DNA of 64,000 nt, from positions 1-64,000 of the forward strand of contig JAIBAF010000005.1 of NCBI GenBank assembly GCA_019695335.1. Reading direction: 5' to 3'. The notes below the pieces were generated by a model that worked only from the letters and a program-made list of their open reading frames with translations, ran no database searches and was not told where the DNA came from. Within the stretch, counting starts at the first letter, position 1. Every line of letters starts with the position of its first letter. Shown in pieces: positions 45,601-54,820 of this stretch. Position numbers and translations under genes: made by a program. This DNA comes from a bacterium (GTDB taxonomy: Bacteria; CLD3; SB21).

Positions 45601-46168
45601 TCTTTTGACGAACGCTATTAAATTTACGCCACCCGGAGGAAAAATCATTGTCAAAGCCGAACAATCAGAGGACCGGGTTCATATTACAATTGAAGACGAA
45701 GGACCCGGGATACCGGCTGATAAATTGGGGAGTATTTTTGAGCCGTATAATCAGGTGCAGGCCGTTTCTTCAGGTGGGGTCCGCTCAACCGGTCTCGGAC
45801 TCACTTTTTGCAAAATGGCTGTAGAAGCCCATAAAGGGACTATTGGCGTTGAGTCGGTCGTTGGTCATGGTTCAAAGTTCTTTTTACTTTTACCATTGAA
45901 ACATGTTCAATTGGGCGATGAGTTCTCTAAAACATTTGGTGAATCCAATGAGATATCGTTAAACATTGAAGATAAGAAAGAGATCGCGACAGATTTAGAA
46001 ATACTCCGTACGCTGGACATTTCTGAAATCTCAGAACTTCGTAATGTGTTACGACAAATTAATATTCAGAACGATAATGTGAATAAATGGAAAACGGAAT
46101 TGGAATCGGCCATTTATGCCATGGACGAGAAGCGGTATCAGGAATTGATTGAAGATGCAAAAATTTGA
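42683..46168 (+). CDS. Beta-propeller sensor histidine kinase (Reg_prop, Y_Y_Y, HisKA, HATPase)
   Basis: 1161 aa, GTG start at 42683 giving a signal-type N-terminus (MHYIYYLFFVLQVLLG). About residues 30-690 are two-component-regulator propeller repeats, many copies of 'LWIGT' (GFVWFGTKDGLNKFDGYRF, GILWIGTSGGLCRFDP), forming two beta propellers in the periplasm; then a Y_Y_Y domain (about 725-790, YAYMLEGFDREWIYTN), one membrane helix (about 800-822), a coiled linker, HisKA with His868 in IVHDLKNPLNALL and an HATPase domain (NLLTNAIKFTPPGGK, DEGPGIP, STGLGLTFC). About 85 residues follow without a receiver or AraC domain, so it is not a full hybrid (HTCS) type. Such sensors usually detect glycans or surface-related compounds. 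It is 51 bases after the diguanylate cyclase and may phosphorylate it. Confidence 0.9.
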   Translation: MHYIYYLFFVLQVLLGNSGLWKSKSGDMRLEHLSHTDGLSNDFIQCIVQDKYGFVWFGTKDGLNKFDGYRFTNYRFDENDSASISSNDIRALFEDSEGILWIGTSGGLCRFDPEMDYFVRYLTNEKNIHAMSSLNVWSICEDASGFIWIGTQGGGLNKLDKKTNTFIRYLNNPADSLSLPSDDVYSVLEDHYKNLWIGTTNKGLWKLNPERKSFHPVAFKDSSILALYKDAENNLWIGTRSGGLSRYDEASGKFTDYIHDEKNPKSLSHNRIHSLWQDSKGVIWIGTYEGINRFDPLRSEFAFYKNSATNLETDSNNYVHCIYEDRTGTVWLGTPNGIYYFYSHTPFDNWSIQNYMNESNSNVIRSLFEDSKGTLWIGLDGNGVLAIDQSNKPINYRHEIANPYSLSAGRILTIQESSDGAIWLGGSGICRFDRNSQLFTSYLSDPGNTETLSSNDVYAIDEDLKHTLWIGTWGGGLNEFSPSIGSNFIAYYNNPANSKSLSDNYIQAVHSDKNGRMWVGTSNAGLNTFMPTTYQDPVFVAYRMEDGTGLNSNSVNCIYEDKSGTIWVGTNSGLSKFIRDSLATFDPKKVRFKSYGVKEGFLKERVIGIREDKHGHLWLNAEGIVRFDPMTESFVHYGVKDGLVNETYNAICKRQDGTLLFGGNNGIDVFNPDSMSQNQNLPHVYITDFLVLNKSVLPRTSVLKKSVIFAEEAEIDYTDYLFAFEFAAISYYQQGKSQYAYMLEGFDREWIYTNADHRKAVYTNVSPGEYTFKIKASNGEGEWSKTETSLRLVIKPPWWKTWWAQSSFYGLGIFIILAVPLLRLRMSLRQNRILEEKVNLRTAELSQANAQLRELDRFKQGMMSMIVHDLKNPLNALLSDSPGESLMHRLESSKKIAGHMLRMVLNILDVQKFQETAFVLHTSQFVLNRMLERAVEDVDFLRKNKGLKIEMQWGQFEFKLEADEEIILRVVVNLLTNAIKFTPPGGKIIVKAEQSEDRVHITIEDEGPGIPADKLGSIFEPYNQVQAVSSGGVRSTGLGLTFCKMAVEAHKGTIGVESVVGHGSKFFLLLPLKHVQLGDEFSKTFGESNEISLNIEDKKEIATDLEILRTLDISEISELRNVLRQINIQNDNVNKWKTELESAIYAMDEKRYQELIEDAKI

Positions 46169-46202
46169 AATATGTATTTTCAAAACCTTAGCAAAATTGC
46201 GG

Positions 46203-46679
46203 TCAGAATTTACCAACGTCCGAAGGCGGCGGGGGTAGCAAAATTTTGGCGCCGCCAAGATTTTCCTGACTGGTTGATCCAAACAATACGGCATAGGTAT
46301 ATAGAGAAACACTATGGCCTTCCGGTATCGAGAACTGATGGCTTCCAGAAGTATTACTGACAAGGCTGTCAATCATCAATTTATTCGAAGATGCTGATAG
46401 TTGCGAAAAGCCGGTTTGATCTGTTAGCCAGAATTGAATAGTCTCAGAAATATTAACGACCGTAAAATCATTAAGCGTTTCAAACGATTCTATTCCGGTA
46501 CTATCGATGCGCCAAACTTCAAATTGACCGGATACGTGACTTCCATTTTGACCTTCAAATTTACCAATTCGAATAAGAGTTCGGTAGGAGTGGGAGGAAC
46601 TTTCTGAAAACCCGCTATTGTCTTCGCAAGACAAAATTAACATCGCAACAAGAATAAAACGTAGGCTCATATTTCTCAC
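46203..46679 (-). CDS. Small lipoprotein, function unknown
   Basis: 158 aa from GTG 46679: GGAGG sits exactly 6 bases upstream, and the start gives MRNMSLRFILVAMLILSCED with a lipobox cysteine (LILSC) at about residue 18. The longer frame (to 46721) and the ATG at 46670 are less well supported. The mature part is serine- and threonine-rich (SGFSESSSHSYRTLIRIGKF, GQFEVWRIDSTGIESF) with probable beta strands and ends PPPPSDVGKF. No family is recognised. It is convergent to the propeller kinase and divergent from nagZ. The lipid anchor suggests the periplasmic face or outer membrane. Confidence 0.7.
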   Translation of the reverse strand: MRNMSLRFILVAMLILSCEDNSGFSESSSHSYRTLIRIGKFEGQNGSHVSGQFEVWRIDSTGIESFETLNDFTVVNISETIQFWLTDQTGFSQLSASSNKLMIDSLVSNTSGSHQFSIPEGHSVSLYTYAVLFGSTSQENLGGAKILLPPPPSDVGKF

Positions 46680-46697
46680 AAAATCCCTCCGATCCGT

Positions 46698-46711
46698 CGT
46701 ATAAATATACG
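46698..46711. repeat. Inverted repeat between the divergent lipoprotein and nagZ genes
   Basis: CGTATA-AA-TATACG, a perfect 6-2-6 palindrome in the 100-base divergent intergenic region. A possible operator; it has no T-run and so is not a terminator. Confidence 0.35.
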
Positions 46712-46779
46712 ATGCCTTCATTGCTTTAAAGAAAATTATGTACTTTAGTTTTATTTAAAAATCAACGTAATTACAATAT

Positions 46780-48255
46780 ATGATTCCTTTATCTCTTCGA
46801 GAAAAAATCGGCCAACTGATTGTACCGAGGCTTGATTTTCCCAGTAATGATTTATCGTATGCCGAGAAATTGATCCGCGAATTTCATATTGGCAGTTTTA
46901 TTCTTTTTGGCGGCGAATCAGATACGATCGCCGATATACTCAATCATGTACAATCAATCAGCCGGCATCCGTTACTGTTTTCAGCTGACCTTGAACGCGG
47001 TTTGGGACAGCAAGTAAGAGGAGCAACAACATTCCCGTATGCTATGGGTCTGGCCAACGCTGAACAGACGATGGCTTCGTCGATTCGTACTGCGGCCGCA
47101 ATTACAGCTATCGAATCACGCGCCATAGGCATTCATTGGAATTACGCACCTGTAATAGACGTGAATAACAATCCGGATAATCCGATCATTAATATCCGCT
47201 CATTCGGTCACGACCTCAATCAAGTGATTCAATATTCCACAGACTATATTCGGGGGTTGAAAGAAAATGGAATGTTGAGTACGGCCAAACATTTTCCGGG
47301 CCATGGCGATACGACTACGGATTCTCATATTGCATTGCCTCGGCTCGATCATTCCGAATCACGATTACGCAATTTTGAATTGCTTCCATTTCACCATGCG
47401 GTGCAGCAGGGAGTGGATGCGATCATGGTCGGACATATCCAGGCGCCGGCGCTTGATCAGGAAAATTGGCCTGCAAGTTTATCGCAACGAATGGTATCGA
47501 TTATTCGAGATGAATGGCGTTATGAGGGATTATTGGTTTCCGACGCTTTAATGATGGGAGCGATCAAAGAAAATTATTCTGAGGAAGAAGCAGCGATTCG
47601 AGCTATTCAGGCAGGAATTGATCAGTTACTAATTCCCATAGATACTACACGTGCTTTTGAAATTATCGAAAAAGCCGTGCTAGATGGCCGTTTGAGTGAA
47701 GATCGTATCGATCAGTCAGTATGCCGAATTTGGAACGCAAAAACAAAGATGAATTTAATTAAAAATCGGCAAGTTGATATCAAAGCGGCACAGGCAATTG
47801 TTGGATGCGAGGCTCATCAAAAAGAAGCGCAAAAAATTTTTTCGGCAAGTATTTCGAAAGACGCATGGTTTGGGATTGATTCGTCAACCGATGTTTGGTT
47901 TATTTTATCGGCGCCTAATAGTTTGAATCGATTGCGGTCAGAGTTGAAATTAAATTTTAAAATTTATGAAACGGTATTGGATGATCCATTACATGAAATG
48001 CCTGAATTGCGAGGGCGTTCTTTGATTGTCATCAGCGATCTTCGGCCGATGGCCTGGCGTAATGCCATTTCTTTTCCTGCCGCCGTTCAAAACATTCTCG
48101 ATTTGAATTTTACAAGCAAACGGCATTTGTTGATCAGTTGTGGAAGTCCTTATTTGAATTCAGGATTGAAGGAATTGAAAAATTATATATGTACGTATGG
48201 CGATGATGGCGTCATCCAGGAGTTAATCACTCAACGCTTGACTCAAGGAGCTTGA
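46780..48255 (+). CDS. nagZ: Glycoside hydrolase family 3 beta-N-acetylglucosaminidase, NagZ type
   Basis: 491 aa, soluble and without signal peptide. GH3 fold with the NagZ hallmark KHFPGHGDTTTDSHIALP (a loop carrying the catalytic His), an earlier SADLERGLGQQVRGATTFP, and the nucleophile Asp in LLVSDALMMGAI. NagZ removes N-acetylglucosamine from muropeptides in peptidoglycan recycling. It is longer than single-domain cytoplasmic NagZ (about 340 residues): about 150 residues at the C-terminus form a second GH3-type domain. The enzyme could also act on other N-acetylglucosaminides. It converges on the GH113-like gene with a 13-base tail-to-tail overlap (48243-48255). Confidence 0.88.
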   Translation: MIPLSLREKIGQLIVPRLDFPSNDLSYAEKLIREFHIGSFILFGGESDTIADILNHVQSISRHPLLFSADLERGLGQQVRGATTFPYAMGLANAEQTMASSIRTAAAITAIESRAIGIHWNYAPVIDVNNNPDNPIINIRSFGHDLNQVIQYSTDYIRGLKENGMLSTAKHFPGHGDTTTDSHIALPRLDHSESRLRNFELLPFHHAVQQGVDAIMVGHIQAPALDQENWPASLSQRMVSIIRDEWRYEGLLVSDALMMGAIKENYSEEEAAIRAIQAGIDQLLIPIDTTRAFEIIEKAVLDGRLSEDRIDQSVCRIWNAKTKMNLIKNRQVDIKAAQAIVGCEAHQKEAQKIFSASISKDAWFGIDSSTDVWFILSAPNSLNRLRSELKLNFKIYETVLDDPLHEMPELRGRSLIVISDLRPMAWRNAISFPAAVQNILDLNFTSKRHLLISCGSPYLNSGLKELKNYICTYGDDGVIQELITQRLTQGA

Positions 48256-50300
48256 TAATATTTTTTGAGAACGGTCTCGGCTTTTTTACCTTTTAATTGA
48301 AAAGATTTGTCCCCGGTCCGCGGCGAACGCCCGCTTTCCCATTTCCACCAGAATAATCCGCCCGCCCACGACTGTTGCATAAATTCTTTCATTGTCTGAT
48401 CGTAGCCCAAAGCCTGCACGTCTTCGGAAGCAGTTTGAGAAAAAATTTCTTCGTGAGGGCTGAGAAGCGCATATTCGATGCTCGGAAATCCGACTTCGGT
48501 CAGAACAATTTTCCGGTTCCATTTTTTGGACAGTGCATCAAATTGTTCTGACAGTACATTCAAACGTTTTTCAATGTCTTCTTGGGAATAGCTTTGTCCA
48601 TCGGCTAATGGGAAATAATGTTGAACGCCTATAAAATCCAACTGATCCCAGAATTGAATTTTATCGTATTCGTCAAACCAATTGCCGCCGTACGTCAAGT
48701 ATCCTTTGTAAGCTGTACGTGCATAACGAATGATCCGTAACCACATCGCTGTATGGGTCGACATATTTGGCAATTCCACACACATGCATAAACTTTCCAT
48801 GCCGGTAAGTTCGGCGATCAACGCATGATAGACCACAAACTGAGTAAACGTATTTTCCCAAATTTTCAAATTATCATCACCCTCGACTTTGATTTTTCCA
48901 CACCAGACGCCATTGCCAAGCCAAATATGAGGTTTCATCATAACGGATAATCCTATTTCATGTGCGTCCTCCGTCGCTTTATACAGGCTTCCGAGAGTTT
49001 CGTCCCAATTATTGTCGAGTACAAAAAAAACTTCGGGAGAAGTTTCGGTGTGCGAATAACCGAAAGGCGTTATGGAGACGGTATTGGCGCCGAGCGATTT
49101 GATTTCTTCTAATGATTGCCGTGATCGTTGAGACATATAGCCCGATTCAACTCCGTTCGTGTGTGCGTAACAAAGACCTTTGAAGAAAGGTACATCGGGC
49201 TTAGCGGGAAAATGAGTATTGACCTCCGGGAAACTCGGGTTAAAATTTTTGAAAAACTTCTCAGGATCTAAAAAAACATTCTTAGCTTGCATCGAAAACT
49301 TTTCCCAAAACAACTCAGATAAATACGTGTAAAGAAATGGATTTTGGTCCGGAGATTTTTCCCGAAGCAATTTGGATGGCGTAATAAGATTAAGTAAAGA
49401 TTCGCGTTCTTGCCACCATGACAAAGGTTTACCAAAAAAAGTTTGTGCATGAAAAACGCCCAAACCTTCAATCAGCCAGGGGTAGCGATTACCATAAGTT
49501 TGATAAGCAAGAAATATGGATAATAGTTCCGGGAATCGGTTTTTGACCAACTTCGAATTAACAACATGGATTCGATTTTTTTCAAAATCGTACGAGTATT
49601 CCATGATATTACCGGTCATTTTTGCTTTCGTTTCATAATCGGCATAAACAAAAACGGATGGAACAGAAACTCCAGGATATTTTGTAATGATTTCTTTAAC
49701 TCGATGAGGATCGTATGGGATCGATTGGCCGTGAAATTGAATTCCATCACCGGTGATGGAAGCCGCCTGTTCATAATGGCGGCGTTCTTCAAAAAGATTG
49801 ACGTCATTAGTCCAGATATTTCCATTGCGATGTTCAGCGAAGACGATCTGCTCACGCGAACGCACCATGACGATCTCATCGGAGCCGGTATCGTTTTCAA
49901 TCATTTGCCGAATGGCGTCCAATATGGTCCATGGACGAACGCGGGCCGTCAAAATTCGTATCGAACCGGGAAGTTTATGGATAAGAGTGTAGGGTTCACG
50001 GATAAGCGATTCATTCTGAATATGAATTGAATCTTTTGTGAGTCGAACGGAAGATGCCTGATAAACGGAGAGATCGTTAATATAGATTTTAAATTCGGCC
50101 GAATCGGAAAAACGGTACGGCCATTCATTGCGATCACGCCATCGTGCGGCCGATTCGAGGAATCGTTGCTTAAATTCATTCAGCGAATCGGGTACAACAA
50201 TGTGAAAACTTTTTGGCAGTTCAGTCTTAGGGTTTGCAGGTGTACACGCGTACACATAAACGGCTGTGATCAACAGCCATCGGCTCATAGTTGGGTTCAT
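48243..50300 (-). CDS. GH113-like glycosidase fused to a peptidase-like N-terminal domain
   Basis: 685 aa. N-terminal export signal with a possible lipobox (VYVYAC). Residues up to about 360 look like a gluzincin peptidase: PELLSIFLAYQTYGNRYPW then LIEGLGVF resembles the 'HExxH ... WLxEG' arrangement, but the HExxH helix has become LSIFLAY, so no zinc site remains. The C-terminal half (about 370-680) is a TIM barrel with VELPN (expected acid/base Glu) and LTEVGF (expected nucleophile Glu), the pattern of glycoside hydrolase family 113 (beta-mannanase-like) relatives. It probably acts outside the cytoplasm on a polysaccharide. It lies 19 bases downstream of the DUF4139 gene on the same strand and likely shares its message. 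Confidence 0.78.
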   Translation of the reverse strand: MNPTMSRWLLITAVYVYACTPANPKTELPKSFHIVVPDSLNEFKQRFLESAARWRDRNEWPYRFSDSAEFKIYINDLSVYQASSVRLTKDSIHIQNESLIREPYTLIHKLPGSIRILTARVRPWTILDAIRQMIENDTGSDEIVMVRSREQIVFAEHRNGNIWTNDVNLFEERRHYEQAASITGDGIQFHGQSIPYDPHRVKEIITKYPGVSVPSVFVYADYETKAKMTGNIMEYSYDFEKNRIHVVNSKLVKNRFPELLSIFLAYQTYGNRYPWLIEGLGVFHAQTFFGKPLSWWQERESLLNLITPSKLLREKSPDQNPFLYTYLSELFWEKFSMQAKNVFLDPEKFFKNFNPSFPEVNTHFPAKPDVPFFKGLCYAHTNGVESGYMSQRSRQSLEEIKSLGANTVSITPFGYSHTETSPEVFFVLDNNWDETLGSLYKATEDAHEIGLSVMMKPHIWLGNGVWCGKIKVEGDDNLKIWENTFTQFVVYHALIAELTGMESLCMCVELPNMSTHTAMWLRIIRYARTAYKGYLTYGGNWFDEYDKIQFWDQLDFIGVQHYFPLADGQSYSQEDIEKRLNVLSEQFDALSKKWNRKIVLTEVGFPSIEYALLSPHEEIFSQTASEDVQALGYDQTMKEFMQQSWAGGLFWWKWESGRSPRTGDKSFQLKGKKAETVLKKYYQAP

Positions 50301-50319
50301 GCAATGAAATAAAAATTTA

Positions 50320-51876
50320 TTAGTAGTTCCTTAGAAAGACTTCATACTGGTATTTCAATTGTTTTGTTTCACCGGCTTTGACCGGTATTTCCCATGTGAC
50401 GGAATTTTCCTGATTCAACGCACTGCCGATTTTGACAATTTGTTTGATTTTCGGTTGATCGCTTGCGGTAAGGATTTTACCGGTAATGGGACGGTACACC
50501 GTGACGGTGACATCTTCGTTCTTAGAATTATTGATCGTGATTTCGCCATTGACCGAAACGAGATCATATACATAACCGTCTTTACGTTTGATGTCTTCTT
50601 TACGTGACAATTCTTTTTCGTCGTCTTCGACCAGGATGTCGGGCGCGACGGTGATTTTAAGATTATTAGATGATTTCATGGCCGTATATTTCAAAATATC
50701 CTGACCAAGCGCTCGCCCGTTTTGCATGGTCATAGCGCTGCCGGTCGTCCATGGAAAATTGGATTTGTTCTCAAGTTTGATCGAATGCCACACTTCATGC
50801 GGTCCTTTACTAGCGTTATCATATTGTTGGTTTTGATTAAGCCCGTTGGGGACCGATACTTCGTAAATATGACGGTAGGGTACAGTAGCCGAAAAAATAT
50901 TGTATTGCGCGCGTTCGCCTTTTTTCAAAGAAACATTTTTTAAATTGTAAAAAAATAAATCGCCTTCGGCTTCGCCTTTCAGAGCTTCAAAATCACCAAA
51001 ATCCACACGACTATCGCCACTGCCATAAGAAATTTCCTGCGCTGCAATATTAGCGAAAGCACCTCCGTAAGGAGCCGGTGCATTCTCGTTCCGGGATAGC
51101 GTTTGGAGAAAATTAGAAATAAATTGATTAGCTGTCAAAGGAGCTTCGACATTTGAAAATAAAAAATGAGGATATCCGACGACAAAATTAAGGTTCACTT
51201 TATCCAGGTCTTCTGTGTCGTTGATCAACGAAGCCGATAGGACCAGTTGAGCATTTTTGTCATCGAGTAAATCGACGCGGTACGATGGAACCCATCCCAA
51301 TCCTTTCTGGAAATAAATCATTTGAAAAGGAGCTTCCGTTTTGACCGTGTTGGTCTTGATTTTTAAGACGGTTTTGTAAGTTGAGTCATCAAAAGTTGTT
51401 GCAAAATTTTCAGGAAATTCGACCCGATGTGTGTACCACGATGCATGCAGAACCTGGATTTGGTTGCCGATTTTAAGTGTGATCATGGTTTTGTCGTCGG
51501 AACCGTTAACCGCCAAAAGAATCGCGTTAATCGGAGCGTCTTTATCGTTACCTGTGTGCCAGACAACTTTTTTTCCAACGTTGGCTTTTAGCAGCTCGAA
51601 AAAATTAGCGGCCTCGCGTTTATCAGCCGTTTTCTCTTTAACAGCTTTGATTTCGTCTACGGTTATATTTTTTTCGGTTGAAGCTAACCAGATCGTGCCG
51701 AACATCGCTTGCGGAAAGAGCCCGATGGTTCCTGAGCCTTGACTGAGCTTGACCGATCCTTCGGCGACGTAAAAAGCGGAACCGTTTTTGAAAACGTCCA
51801 CGGTTTTGATTTTCAAATCGGATTGGGCAATGACAAATTGCGATAACGCAATCATGAAAAAAATTATTTTCTTCAT
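50320..51876 (-). CDS. DUF4139 domain-containing secreted protein
   Basis: 518 aa. Signal peptide MKKIIFFMIALSQFVIAQSD. The frame reaches an ATG at 51885, but that codon sits on the ribosome site AAGGA, which serves ATG 51876 with 9 bases. An N-terminal part (LKIKTVDVFKNGSAFYVAEG) is followed by the DUF4139 core: QKGLGWVPSYRVDLLDDKNA, LVLSASLINDTEDLDKVNLN, FVVGYPHFLF, and a C-terminal PVKAGETKQLKYQYEVFL. This family is widespread and without an established function; it is predicted periplasmic or surface-exposed and mostly beta. It is first in a two-gene operon with the GH113-like gene and divergent from thiC. Confidence 0.85.
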   Translation of the reverse strand: MKKIIFFMIALSQFVIAQSDLKIKTVDVFKNGSAFYVAEGSVKLSQGSGTIGLFPQAMFGTIWLASTEKNITVDEIKAVKEKTADKREAANFFELLKANVGKKVVWHTGNDKDAPINAILLAVNGSDDKTMITLKIGNQIQVLHASWYTHRVEFPENFATTFDDSTYKTVLKIKTNTVKTEAPFQMIYFQKGLGWVPSYRVDLLDDKNAQLVLSASLINDTEDLDKVNLNFVVGYPHFLFSNVEAPLTANQFISNFLQTLSRNENAPAPYGGAFANIAAQEISYGSGDSRVDFGDFEALKGEAEGDLFFYNLKNVSLKKGERAQYNIFSATVPYRHIYEVSVPNGLNQNQQYDNASKGPHEVWHSIKLENKSNFPWTTGSAMTMQNGRALGQDILKYTAMKSSNNLKITVAPDILVEDDEKELSRKEDIKRKDGYVYDLVSVNGEITINNSKNEDVTVTVYRPITGKILTASDQPKIKQIVKIGSALNQENSVTWEIPVKAGETKQLKYQYEVFLRNY

Positions 51877-52037
51877 GGCGGACATTCCTTTTTTAGGATG
51901 AAAAAATTAAAAAATGGATTGAATTCTGAAACTTCTGAAAAGTGATAAAACTGAATGACATAAGCAATACAGGTTTGTCATTGATGGTAAATGCCTTGAT
52001 GTAGCATGATTGATAGTTCACAGCTCCAAAATATATC

Positions 52038-52066
52038 TTGCGTGTGGAAATCCATTCAAATATATT
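52038..52066 (+). promoter_or_regulatory. Sigma70-type promoter of the riboswitch-thiC message
   Basis: -35 TTGCGT (52038-52043), 17 bases, -10 TATATT (52061-52066). The start near 52073 leaves the whole riboswitch in the leader. Confidence 0.65.
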
Positions 52067-52095
52067 AGATCGCGTTCTTCGACAATAGGATTGAA

Positions 52096-52176
52096 TCGTT
52101 AGGGGTTGTTTCCTTTAGGAGACTGAGATTATACCCTTTGAACCTGACCCGAGATAATACCGGCGTAGGGAAACGA
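52096..52176 (+). promoter_or_regulatory. TPP riboswitch (THI element)
   Basis: It contains the conserved core CTGAGATTATACCCTTTGAA and CCTGACCCGAGATAATACCG followed by GCGTAGGGAA; the outer stem P1 is TCGTT (52096-52100) with AACGA (52172-52176). It lies directly upstream of thiC, as expected for a thiamine-pyrophosphate sensor that turns off thiamine synthesis. Confidence 0.96.
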
Positions 52177-52189
52177 AAATGTAAATTTT

Positions 52190-52224
52190 AAACCGTTTCC
52201 TCATTTCCAGGAGACGGTTTTTTT
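52190..52224 (+). terminator. Riboswitch-controlled transcription terminator
   Basis: AAACCGTTTCC pairs with GGAGACGGTTT (52210-52220, one G-T pair) followed by TTTT. CGTTTCC in its 5' arm (52194-52200) is exactly complementary to GGAAACG (52169-52175) at the 3' edge of the riboswitch, so an antiterminator can form when TPP is absent. Confidence 0.88.
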
Positions 52225-52230
52225 ATTTGA

Positions 52231-54162
<1,932 letters not shown>

Positions 54163-54195
54163 CCGGTTTTTCATTGGGATCTACTTTTAAAAATT

Positions 54196-54231
54196 AATCG
54201 GCAGAAGTTAATAATTTCTGCCGATTTTTTT
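54196..54231 (+). terminator. Terminator of thiC
   Basis: AATCGGCAGAA and TTCTGCCGATT form an 11-bp perfect stem followed by TTTTT. The convergent response-regulator gene ends at 54233, so the hairpin may serve both strands. Confidence 0.9.
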
Positions 54232-54232
54232 G

Positions 54233-54637
54233 TCAATGCGTGCGAATGACGTGTTGACGAATTGCAGTTGCTTCGCGAATAATGTGTTCGACGCGTTCAA
54301 GCAAATGGTTTTTGTCAATAGGTAATTCTAAACACTCGTCTGCGCCGATTTCATAATTCATGTGGTCAACCATGTCGTTATCCACTGACGGGATAAACAG
54401 GAATGCAGTGAATGGCATGTCTTTCATTTGCCTGACTTCATGATGGAACGTGCATCCGTCAATGCCCTGCATGGTCAGATCGCAAATGACTAATTCGGGT
54501 TTTTCTTTTTGTATGACGGAGAAAGCGTCGTGCGGATCGCCGGACAACAGAACTTGAAAACGGCCACCTTTCAGGTATAGGTTTATCAAGGACAACATTT
54601 CAGGGTCATCATCAAGTACGAGGATTTTTGGGGTCAT
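54233..54637 (-). CDS. Degenerate single-domain response regulator
   Basis: 134 aa from ATG 54637, with AAAGGAG 8 bases upstream; the longer open frame to 54733 is not a receiver. The acidic triad (DDD 9-11) and the phospho-acceptor Asp53 (LVICDLTMQGIDG) are present, but the lysine that should precede the conserved proline is a leucine: GADECLELPIDK instead of the usual 'xKP'. That lysine normally contacts the phosphoryl group, so phosphorylation-driven switching may be altered. No output domain and no adjacent kinase. It converges on thiC and is divergent from the aminotransferase. Confidence 0.87.
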   Translation of the reverse strand: MTPKILVLDDDPEMLSLINLYLKGGRFQVLLSGDPHDAFSVIQKEKPELVICDLTMQGIDGCTFHHEVRQMKDMPFTAFLFIPSVDNDMVDHMNYEIGADECLELPIDKNHLLERVEHIIREATAIRQHVIRTH

Positions 54638-54744
54638 GGGCGGGTCTCCTTTCTGCCCCAAGATGGCGGATAAATTTACTTCGAAATTTTGCCAAATACA
54701 AGCTGCCAAGTGCTGTATTTTCACCGCCCGCAAGGCCTTTTTAC

Positions 54745-54773
54745 TTGATTGTCTTTCAAAAAAAACTTAAACT
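54745..54773 (+). promoter_or_regulatory. Sigma70-type promoter of the aminotransferase gene
   Basis: -35 TTGATT (54745-54750), 17 bases, -10 TAAACT (54768-54773; 4 of 6 bases), 48 bases before ATG 54821. Confidence 0.5.
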
Positions 54774-54820
54774 TAGGCGCTTAAAATGATACGGCAACAC
54801 TCACGATTGGGAGAAAATTC

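Noticed and set aside
46049-46372. Minus-strand open frame across the propeller kinase 3' end
   Set aside because: It overlaps both the kinase and the better supported lipoprotein gene (ribosome site and lipobox) and shows no domain.
49566-50030. 154-codon plus-strand open frame opposite the GH113-like gene
   Set aside because: The minus-strand frame has domain motifs along its length; this one has none and no ribosome site.
52179-52184. ATG-TAA minimal open frame between the riboswitch and thiC
   Set aside because: It has no ribosome site and lies inside the switching region, so a regulatory peptide role has no support.
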